From NCBI GenBank assembly GCA_964019155.1, contig OZ025243.1, positions 9,293,865 to 9,357,864 on the forward strand: 64,000 bases of DNA, in the 5' to 3' direction. This DNA is from Osedax fenrisi. Its lineage: Eukaryota > Annelida > Polychaeta > Sabellida > Siboglinidae. The position numbers and the translations under genes are program-made. Under the pieces are notes generated by a model. That model was given only the letters and a program-made list of their open reading frames with translations, had not been told where the DNA came from and did no database searches. This document shows, piece by piece, positions 55,612 through 64,000 of this stretch. Positions within the stretch are counted from its first letter, which is position 1. Each line of letters begins with the position of its first letter.

Positions 55612-57638
55612 GTTAATATATATTTGTATAATTAGTATGTAAAGAATTTGAATACATATGTATCCTTATATATTTAATATACAACAAAGCATGAAACCTT
55701 ATCTTTACATCGGAAATGTATCTTTTGAAGAACATCATCTTTCAGAACTTCAATAGATAATGTTCCCTCCTCATAATATTTCCAGGCAATTGTATCTTCA
55801 CCATTTCTTTTATTAAATATATTACCTATATTATTAAAGTAGTGAATAAAATTGACATATTATAATACAAATGTTTCCCATGTACTATATGTATTAATAT
55901 AGACTTTACAGAAGTACAATAATTATTTTATTATAAAAATTAATTAAATATTACCGTTATTATTTTCTAATTGTAAATCATTAACTCTACATATCAGATG
56001 GTAGAATTTGAATCCAAGTTCTATATATTCTTCTTTAAGTTCATGGTTATTACTCTATATTTTTATAGATAATAATTAGTTATATATATAATTACAAATA
56101 TAAATTATATTAATGTATATATAACAATTTTTAATATAGATTTTTATTATTACAAGACAATATTTATATAAAATGATAAAACCAAATTTATTTAATTATT
56201 TATTAATATAGTAAATGTTTATAATATTTATATCAGTTGTATTTATTTACTTTAAACACATTTTAATACTGAATAGTAATAATGAATAGTAAATATAAAA
56301 CGAAAGGCACATTTGTAGGTAACCTTTCAAATAATACTATAATTTTTTGTATACTTTATTTATAATATTTAAAATATTATCATTTATATACAAATTATTT
56401 TCTAAGCGAAGTATCATTTAGAAAATATAATAATTATAAACAAACGAATAATTTAAAACTAGTAACATTAATAAATTTCAATACATATTTAAGGACCAGG
56501 TAAAGAGGGTATCAAATATTTAGTAAACATATGTGGGGGTTTTATTTAGGTGGATATTGAATCTGGCCGCCTAATAATTTTCATATTTTATGGGGCGTGT
56601 CTAACTTCTTAAAGATAATTAAATATTCAAATATTTAAATATAAATGACATTTCTGTAAATATTCAAATATTATAATATTAAAACATGTAAATAAATGTA
56701 ATGAGTATTCAGATATATAGAATATATACAAGTATATACTAATATATTGTATATTGCACATTTAACATATAGCATATTGTGATACGTATAGATATTATTT
56801 AAAATGTCTAAATAATCACATTTAATAAAATAAATACGGAAATATCGTATAAGAATTAAAACATTCTTCGAATAAATAAACATCTATTCAATACGCATAT
56901 ACACTTGAATAATAAGTTTATGATAGTATATATGTTATATATAATTATATATGATTCATTTAACTTATATTTTACGATAATGCTTATTAATATTATTTAA
57001 ATGGCAAAATATTCACATGTAATCAATATAAATAAGTATATATCGTATAAGAATAAATAAACAACTATTCAATACGTATATAAACTTGAATATTCAATAT
57101 ATTACTATGAATTATATTTATAATACTTATATAGGTACTTATATAATATCTAGTAGGTTATTTATTAAACTTGCCTGACAATGTATTCATTTAAATTTAC
57201 TAAATATAAAGTTTACAATCATAATTACACATATGGAAATATTGTTGTGAATTAGAGGCGCCATATTTATATGACTAATAGTTTATTTATAGGTGATGAC
57301 GCGCTATCATATTAGAATAAATAAATGTAATTATATTAAATAAAATATAATTATATGTTTTAATTTTATGTTTATATTTGTAATACATAACTATATAGAA
57401 TGTGTATAGGCATATATAATATATGATATTACATTAACATATTTATTTTAATAACTTACTACATTTATCTTTATTTATCACACATAAATAATAAGTATTT
57501 ATTCATAACTATATAATGTAGGTAAGCATACCTACCTAAGCATTTATAAGAAGAATTAAAATTCATTAATTAAAATAAGTTTATTAATTATAAATTTGAA
57601 TATATATAAAACAAACAAATAATAAATACACACACATT

Positions 57639-57704
<66 letters not shown>

Positions 57705-57831
57705 TATATTAAATTAAATAAAGTAATATATTACATATATAATAGGTGAATATTTAATTTTATAATTATATTATTATAACGTACAATATTGTTCGTCGAA
57801 CATATGTTCGTCGTTGATTATAGTATACCAT

Positions 57832-57899
<68 letters not shown>

Positions 57900-60800
57900 A
57901 TATAAGTTATAATTAATAAGTTCAGATTAATAAAGAAAACAACATATACATTATCAAGACAACTATCTATAGAACAAATAACTTATATTAGATCTACATA
58001 TGTATATATTAATTGTATGTAAATTATAATTTATAGAACAAATATAGAAATTTTATATAGATATAGTATAGAATTTAAGTTATAGAAATTTCTATTAATA
58101 TATACATTGTAGAAAATGTACAGAATAATGAAGCTGACAACACATACATTATGTTTGTTTTAATATATTTATAATAAATTCTTAGGTAAATTATATATAA
58201 TGTATATATAAACTATATATATATGTGATAAATAAAGATAAATGTAGTAAGTTATTAAAATAAATATGTTAATGTAATATCATATATTATATATGCCTAG
58301 GACATTCTATATAGTTATGTATTACAAATATAAACATAAAATTAAAACATATAATTATATTTTATTTAATATAATTACATTTATTTATTCTAATATGATA
58401 GCGCGTCATCACCTATAAATAAACTATTAGTCATATAAATATGGCGCCTCTAATTCACAACAATATTTCCATATGTGTAATTATGATTGTAAACTTTATA
58501 TTTAGTAAATTTAAATGAATACATTGTCAGGCAAGTTTAATAAATAACCTACTAAATAAGTATTATAAATATAATTCATAGTAATATATTGAATATTCAA
58601 GTTTATATACGTATTTAATAGTTGTTTATTTATTCTTATACGATATTATATCGGATATATACTTATTTATATTGATTAAATGTGAATATTTTGCCATTTA
58701 AATAATATTAATACGCATTATCGTAAAATATAAGTTAAATGAATCATATATAATTATATATAACATATATACTATCATAAACTTATTATTCAAGTGCCTA
58801 TATCATATAGCAGCTATACATATGCTTATTGAATAGATGTTTATTTATTCGAAGAATAATTCTTATATGATATTTCCGTATTTATTTTATTAAATGTGAT
58901 TATTTAGACATTTTAAATAATATATATACGTATCACAATATGCTATATGTTAAATGTGCAATATACAATATATTAGTATATACTTGTATATATTCTATAT
59001 ATCTGAATACTCATTACATTTATTTACATGTTTTAATATTATAATATTTGAATATTTACAGAAATGTCATTTAGATTTAGATTTAAATATTTGAATATTT
59101 AATTATCTTTGAGAAGTTAGACACGCCCCATAAAATATGAAAATTATTAGGCGGCCAGATTCAAGTGTAACCATTATTTATATTGTGAACATAAGAGATG
59201 TATCTATCATTATTATTTACTTATTATATTTTAAAATAGTTCATACTATGATTAGTTCTAATATTAATTAATAATTAATTACAAACTTTTTTAGAATGCT
59301 TAAAATACTCAATCGAACAATTCCATAAAACATTTAGATTAAAAGTTTGAGCAATTTCCTGTTTAAAAGTAAATTAATTTTATATAAAATATTATATTGC
59401 CATATATGATAATATATCACATACATAAGATATACAGGTATATATTACCAATATTGGAAGATTTGATCCATGAAAATTTTCCTCAACTAAAGACATCATC
59501 ACATTTGACATTGACTCTCTAAGAAGTATGACCTTTAATAATATTGCATTAGTATTGTTAGTGATTATATTAACACAAATAAATAAATATACTTTATGTA
59601 AATAAAAATAAAATAGGGTATGATGAATAATTAGAGCATATGAACAATTAATCATATATTTATTAACTCATAATATGTATAATACATTTACTGTAATAAA
59701 TAACTCTATATTATATAATATTGAATAAGATTGAACCTGTTTTTCTGAACATCCATGGAATCCATCAGATCTCATTATATAATTAATATAATCAGAAACT
59801 TTGTTATCAAATATTACATGTTGATTTTCCTTGCAACCCTAATAAATAAATATTTAGGAATATATTGAAATTTAATATTTTAAATTATGAATCATTTTTA
59901 AATGGATAATATTAAAAATATAGATAATTGAATTAAACAACAAATATAAATTTATTAGTTCTTTTCCGATAACTCAGAAAAATTATGACCATTCAACTCT
60001 AATAAAGGTAAAGACAATTAAGAATATATCAAAACAATATATAAGTGAAATCAATAATAGATTAATTATAATTTACAATATTGTTGAAATTAAAATCAAT
60101 TATTATAATAAGATATATTATAAGGAATTCTCATATTTTATTAAATATTTTTGTTAAAATTTAATTGCATGCATTACAACAACAAAAACAATATAACAAT
60201 ACTAATTCCTCCTTAAAGTTATTTTATGAGTAATAATAATTATAATTATAATCATAGAAGCTGAGAAATTATATTATATATATGCATTTTTTATTAATAA
60301 TAGTATTTTAAAATTAACACTTATTAACCAAATATAATAATATTTGTATTGAGAAATTTTATTCTAAGATTTATAATATAGTATAAATAATGTAGTTGTT
60401 TAATGCATGTGTCTATAATATTGTTCATCATTTAGCTATTCAGATAAATTTATAACTTATCCTAAAATATAACAATTAAAAATAATTATATTTTCTAAAT
60501 TTATATCTAACTTTAAATCAATATTTTTACTATAGTAATAGTAATTTAGAGATAATTATTAGATTATCTATATTGCCATACATTTTTATAATGTGAATAA
60601 TGATTATTTTTATAATTTATTTGCTGCTATTATGAGTATAATATTAAATGATAAAAACTGAAAATAATATGAATAATACACATAAGTGTCTAATATATCT
60701 CTTTTAATTCATTTTATTAATATCTAATTTTAGATATATTGATCATTAATTTATAAAGATAAAATACATATCACATTATGGTGATTTGTATACATATTTT

Positions 60801-62328
60801 AATTTTGTCTACCCTGAAAATAATCAATTTAAAATTAATATTAAGATATCATGATGTTAAGTTATTTTGTAACTTCTGTCTGTCTCCTTTTGGAGTACAT
60901 TAAAATATACTTTTTTTATAATTTGTTGTATTAATAAAAATATATCCGATCAAAATATAACTTTCTCTATTTTATAGAATATATTCTCTATACATTTATA
61001 TATATATATATATTATTTTATAATATATATTACAAACCGAAGTAAATTCCACAAGAGTATTAAACAATTCTGTTATTAATTCTATAGATTCGCCATTGAT
61101 ACTCGCATAAACAACATTTAAATATTTCGTAATTTCACATATTATATTTACAGATTTGATATTATCGGGTTGCGTTCGTAAGTAATTCTATTAGTAATTA
61201 ATAAATAGTAGAATATAATAGGAACATATAAAATAATCAGTTTTATGTTAAATTCAGAAAATGTAATAACATTATATGAGTACTATATAAACACCTGAAT
61301 TATAATATTCTGATTGTCACACATTAATCCGAGCATTCTTAAAACGATTTCGATATAACCGTCATCTTTGCATAACATATCAGATATATCAATGTCATTG
61401 TTATTGCCTTTATTCTTTAATAATTCTCCATCTTCCTATATAAAATAAGGAAACATATATGGGGGGATTCACACATAGCATGGTGTATGCAAAAATAGCA
61501 TAGATTATACATTAAGTTACCTCAAAGAAATCATTCAAATTTAAAGTTTTATTTTGTTTACCAAAAGTGTTTCTCATAGTTTCAGATTGTGCTTTCTCGA
61601 GTTGAACCTTGGCCCGGTGTTGAGCAAAAAGACTTCGTCTGGTCGTTAAAAAATTATTAGTCTATTATTTCATTTATTAATAATCATAAATTAACACTTA
61701 ATATATACAAATAGTCAAAATAATGGTAACTTTTTGTCTTAAAATGCATATATATATTAATATAAATATTATAATTTTAAAAATATAGTGTGATATTGAA
61801 TTGTTTTAAAAAAGTATATTTAGAATTACAATGATGTAGAATATATATAACCTTTCTTTAATAGCTAATACACTTCTTTGTATGCGCTGTTTCATTGCAA
61901 AGAAAAATGTCTCTTCTCTTGTTCCAAGAAAATATTCTTCAATACTGTCCTAAATTAAAATGAATTAGGAACAATTATTTCTTATAAATAAATAAAAATA
62001 AAGAGTATGGTAAAACTAATATACCTTTATTAATTATTATTTATTAATATTTATTAAAATTAAATTATTTATTAAATAAAATATATATTTTTTAGTTATA
62101 TAATATATATAATATTATATAATAATAATATATACTAATTATAGAATACTATAGTTATTAGTTTAATTTACCTGCACAGCTGAATTTCCTGCATACAACA
62201 TGCATACAATAAAACATAGAATCTCTCTGACAACATCGCTTGAGTGACTATTCAGATGGGGCAGCACTTTTATAACGGCTCCATGAGAATTTAATGATAA
62301 CTGTAATTTATTCAAACGCTCCAATATG
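47345..62328 (-). CDS. ITPR-like: IP3R/RyR-superfamily intracellular Ca2+ release channel, C-terminal third (21 exons, 5' end outside window)
   Basis: Exons (minus): 62172-62328, 61852-61949, 61521-61638, 61295-61435, 61038-61187, 59737-59838, 59449-59532, 59287-59358, 55955-56054, 55698-55795, 51983-52152, 51834-51923, 51541-51684, 51084-51165, 50837-50960, 50527-50702, 49679-49828, 49472-49549, 47892-48011, 47675-47809, 47345-47488. All are GT-AG and in phase, about 843 codons, stop TAA. Order: RIH-associated helical region (MCDNQNIIIQ, NYLRTQPDNIKSVNIICEI, GCKENQ); transmembrane segments from GMIAISFLYSLLVLVFW; S4-S5 linker and S5 (AIRSITQNGSSLMWVLFYG, IYIYSLFGFAFYRD); pore; S6 (GLNIIFGIIVDTFSELRD); CFICG...HTKQEHN zinc-binding tail; coiled coil. 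In the family this tetrameric ER channel releases Ca2+. There is no RyR-type EF-hand insert, so the layout is IP3R-like. The filter GGG(V/I)GD is absent. The ligand-binding N-terminus would lie beyond 64000. Confidence 0.9.
49180..49422 (-). mobile_element. tRNA-derived SINE, copy 6, intronic in the channel gene
   Basis: The body carries GGTGGAGTTCTTTCATCCGA, CTAATATCCCTTCGAAGCCG and GGTCCGGACGAGGCTTGAAC, and it ends in a tRNA-like head (complement GTGGCTCAGTTGGCTAAGG). It has a small internal deletion compared with copy 2. It lies between channel exons 18 and 19 in the sense orientation. Confidence 0.85.
52393..55611 (+). mobile_element. Jockey/CR1-type non-LTR retrotransposon, 5'-truncated, antisense in a channel intron
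   Basis: Homology begins at about 52393 with YYANARSLCNKLPSLIAML, the start of an AP endonuclease domain. It continues through the long ORF and a 3' UTR to a (TATC)n tail at 55577-55611. ORF1 and the promoter are missing, as in 5'-truncated insertions. The low decay suggests a fairly recent copy. A possible ATGTTAA duplication (52358-52364, 55609-55616) is not convincing, because about 28 unexplained bases lie between it and the element. The element lies between channel exons 10 and 11. Confidence 0.88.
52459..55182 (+). CDS. LINE ORF2: endonuclease-reverse transcriptase (907 codons, N-terminus lost by truncation and a frameshift)
   Basis: The endonuclease shows FTETWL (catalytic Glu), IYGDFNLAGIDW (GDFN) and HISDHFAIYSDL (SDH). 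The reverse transcriptase shows PDGLPKGMLK, IIPIFKKGDH, NYRPISLLPS, DMAKAFDKVCHSKLL, GVPQGSVIGPLLFLIYINDL and FADDAKISL (catalytic FADD). The C-terminal region is typical of Jockey/CR1/L2-type ORF2, with LCFLNLMNLSHRRLRADLIL and RVSNAWNSLP. The annotated Met at 52459 is not the native start: the preceding NARSL frame joins after a shift near 52455-52465. The reading frame is otherwise open to the stop. The codon content is as AT-rich as its surroundings. Confidence 0.9.
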   Translation: MIGIIIFTETWLNNSVTNAMLNPLNLYTVYRLDRPDNARGGGIIVYVNINYNSLCITEFITNGIELLCIKFFNYRLVTIYRPPDMPLSQTVLLCDTLNNICSSTDSCLIYGDFNLAGIDWIAGTTSTIAERYVYNKFLSYGLTQLINFNTTNSNILDLILTNNTLIISNISPTSAFEYDAHISDHFAIYSDLVIPDNYLKSGNLNHNKCSIQRLNYNKSDIASIKTHILSLDWTNILSSCNDCNELINTFINITKNIIELYTPTFSTKIYIYPLSIKKLLNKCRVLHRNINDTDTHNVWRYNKSLLSDKIKQYNLEVEHKMFSSNKKSSFYNYINTKLNNKNLIPPLRNRVDHNIIYTNDFDKADCLSDQFSSVFLKSHISYDPSIMKDYRFNDFPISQEIVRKFLCKLPPKFNSSPDGLPKGMLKILSYEISYPLSIVFQRILDEGQCPTIWKLANIIPIFKKGDHSLPSNYRPISLLPSTLIIFEKILSYYLLYYLRSNKLLCTEQYGFLAGRSTELQLIEFYRNISRATNHSFNTDIIYIDMAKAFDKVCHSKLLKKMSKLEIGGNVLKWCSSYLTNRFQRTIVNDEFSDYIHASSGVPQGSVIGPLLFLIYINDLPSIFTSQLTCSLFADDAKISLSYRNITERNILQSGLNDLYDWTVKWNLQIAFEKCAFMSIGKSDISFYLLNNTVIPKCSNFRNLGIVFYDNIKFNININNICSKAYVISNIIFRCFTTNNSYYLVKAYTTYIRPLLEYGSSIWNPGNDFIGLNKLIEKVQHKFTKRIYFRCNFIKSTYDTRLCFLNLMNLSHRRLRADLILAFKILNNLVDIDKLSVFTIYSTSNRGPLTKIRKDKCINKSTINSFSNRVSNAWNSLPRSVASSKSLSIFITNIDTININGNFYSQHA
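56557..59164. mobile_element. 2.6-kb palindromic (foldback-type) element in a channel intron
   Basis: The left arm starts TTGAATCTGGCCGCCTAATA and the right arm ends with its exact complement. By eye the two ~930-bp arms match with only scattered differences (shared GGGGCGTGTCTAACTTCT, GGTGATGACGCGCTATCATA, GCCTGACAATGTATTCATTT). The ~740-bp loop holds long (TA)n tracts and GTTCGTCGAACATATGTTCG. No coding frame and no clear target duplication are seen. Such long inverted repeats recall foldback or MULE-type elements, or a local inverted duplication. It separates channel exons 8 and 9. Confidence 0.85.
57839..57897. repeat. (TA)n tract at the centre of the 2.6-kb palindrome
   Basis: A pure TA run of about 58 bases within a few bases of the symmetry centre (~57860) of the large inverted repeat. 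Confidence 0.95.
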
Positions 62329-62359
62329 CTGAAATAAGATATATACATATATATATATA

Positions 62360-63309
62360 TAGGGTTGTGAGTTAATAAAAAACACGTTTTAAACAGACGT
62401 TTTAAACGCGTTTTAAACCGTTTTAAACATAGAATAAAAAACGAAAAAAACAGAAAAAAACAAGAGACATACATATATTTATACATATATTTATTTAATT
62501 GTTAATATTTAAATTTAAATTTAAATTCAATTTGACAAATAATAATTTATCTGCTCTTTTTTTTGATATACTAAATTGTACAATAATTGAAAAATGAATG
62601 AATATTTAATAAATGTATAAAATATGTGTATACAAATATAATATTATTATTAAAAGTTAAATTAGATTTCTTTTATGTTTTGATATAATAAATTGTACAA
62701 TAATATATATTATGTTTAAAATTATATAAAAAAATAGTATGAATTTTCATATTTTTTTAATAATAATATATTAATATATAAAAGAAATATGAAAGTTCAT
62801 AATATATATTATTATATAATTTATTATATCAGAACATAAAAGAAATCTAATTTTACTTTATTATTTATAATAATTTATTATAATATAAATATGAAAGTTC
62901 ATACAGCTTTTATAATATTAATTATATAATGTACATATCTATAGATTGTGATACAATCTCCATGTCTATAACATTAAATAATACAGAAATACTCAGTGTT
63001 ATAACAAAATAAATATTATAATTATTATAATTGTCATACTAGTTTAACAATATGATTTAATAATGCTAATAATACAGATAATATATTATTTGAATTATTA
63101 CTGATTATTCATATAATATGTACTTATATAAAGTATACTTTATTATTATTTTATTATTTAACAACATATCTACTTTATTTAAATAATTTTATATTTTGTA
63201 ACAGAAAAAAACGGATAAAAAACGAATAAAACGAATTAAAAACGAAAAAAACCGTTTAAAACATGTTTTAAACAAACAATAATAAAAAACGCGTTTTTTA
63301 ACAACCCTA
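62360..63309. mobile_element. MITE with AGGGTTGT ends and GTTTTAAAC repeats
   Basis: The left end TAGGGTTGT and the right end ACAACCCTA lie in TATATATA on both sides, so an 8-bp or TA duplication cannot be told apart from the repeat. Both subterminal regions carry several copies of ACGTTTTAAAC/GTTTAAAACG and AAAAAACG. The interior is itself inverted around about 62780 (AAATTAGATTTCTTTTATGT and its complement). It is 950 bp and non-coding. It lies in the intron upstream of the first visible channel exon. Confidence 0.75.
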
Positions 63310-64000
63310 TATATATATATATATATATACCGATACAAATATAAAGTTATCAAAATTCCTCAGTAATATATAATCGAAAAATAATTGAATTACATAAGTA
63401 ATATAATATATGATGTTCACTCATTCATTGTTATGTTAGATGTAACCTTATCATATCACCATATCACTTGTATTATTATATAATACTCATATGTAATACA
63501 AATATTTTCTAGATCTGCATTTTAATTCTAAATATTGAATTATAAAAATCTAGAGTCAAATAGTTTCATACTATCATATATTTATCAATCTATAATTCAT
63601 ATTTTTATTATAACAATTATTTACATTATATTATTTTAGTGCATTTACAGGATGTTTATTAACACATATTTTATATAGAGATTACATTACTAACAGACTA
63701 ATGAAATTAATATGTTTATAAATAACATATATAAAATCAATTGTATAATAATAAAATATATATTTTTTGAAATTGAAATTTTGAAATTTTCACATTTAAA
63801 TTGTTTTAATTTGCACACTATACATTTGAATATTTGGTTATTTTTTTTTTAATAAATAGAATAAATAAATATTGATCACTATTATTAGTTTTTCTTATCA
63901 ATATATTCAATATATAATATAATAAATATATTACACACTTTAGATATATGTAAATAAAACGTTGTCATATTTTAGTTAAATAAAATAAATTTATTATTTA
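63310..64000. other. AT-rich intron sequence of the channel gene
   Basis: I found no exon with both a splice border and family similarity that continues the channel gene upstream. A short CGGTATATAT donor-like site near 63331 is not supported by a coding match. The next 5' exon probably lies beyond the window. Confidence 0.5.

Noticed and set aside
56671..56883. 70-codon minus-strand frame inside the large palindrome
   Set aside because: AT-rich chance frame. The matching position in the other arm does not keep it open in a way that suggests coding.
59392..59655. 87-codon frame taken as a separate gene
   Set aside because: Its conserved part (59449-59532) is a channel exon with GT-AG borders; the remainder is intron.

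Overview
Very AT-rich eukaryotic (metazoan-type) DNA, far below 30% GC by eye, crowded with (TA)n tracts, inverted repeats and small transposons. The organism cannot be named from the sequence. A metazoan is suggested by the host genes (a BTBD17-like BTB/BACK protein, a vinculin/catenin-like fragment, an IP3R/RyR-superfamily channel), by intron-rich structure with GT-AG splice sites, and by the mix of tRNA-SINEs, non-LTR retrotransposons, hAT-, Harbinger- and TA-inserting elements. Most single-frame ORFs are chance readings of AT repeats. The real genes had to be assembled exon by exon on the minus strand.

Layout. 1-12 kb has no host gene. It holds stacked DNA transposons: a TA-inserting MITE abuts a Harbinger-like element that contains a hAT-like element, followed by copies of a 'GGGGAAAG' MITE family, one inserted in another. 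12.0-22.6 kb (minus): a complete 11-exon BTB/BACK gene of the BTBD17 type, 497 codons, all junctions in phase. 22.6-24.1 kb: its GC-richer upstream region, a minisatellite and an 8-bp-TSD element. 24.4-37 kb: more MITEs and SINEs, with three phase-compatible minus-strand exons (37.1, 28.3 and 27.7 kb) that look like a vinculin/alpha-catenin-family protein. 37-47 kb: mostly repeats, another GGGGAAAG MITE, an RTE-like retroelement 3' end and a few coding-looking patches. 47.3-62.3 kb (minus): 21 consecutive in-phase exons (about 843 codons) encoding the C-terminal third of an IP3 receptor/ryanodine receptor-type Ca2+ release channel. Its introns hold a nearly full-length antisense LINE (52.4-55.6 kb), a 2.6-kb palindromic element (56.6-59.2 kb) and a SINE.

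The strongest unusual observations are: (1) the channel lacks the GGG(V/I)GD selectivity filter at the expected place and reads GFTVGIME instead; (2) the GGGGAAAG MITE family exists in three 'dialects', in each of which a short motif is repeated at both ends and inside the element and has changed together at nearly all positions; (3) the long intronic palindrome; (4) (TA)n tracts that repeatedly form the core of longer palindromes.
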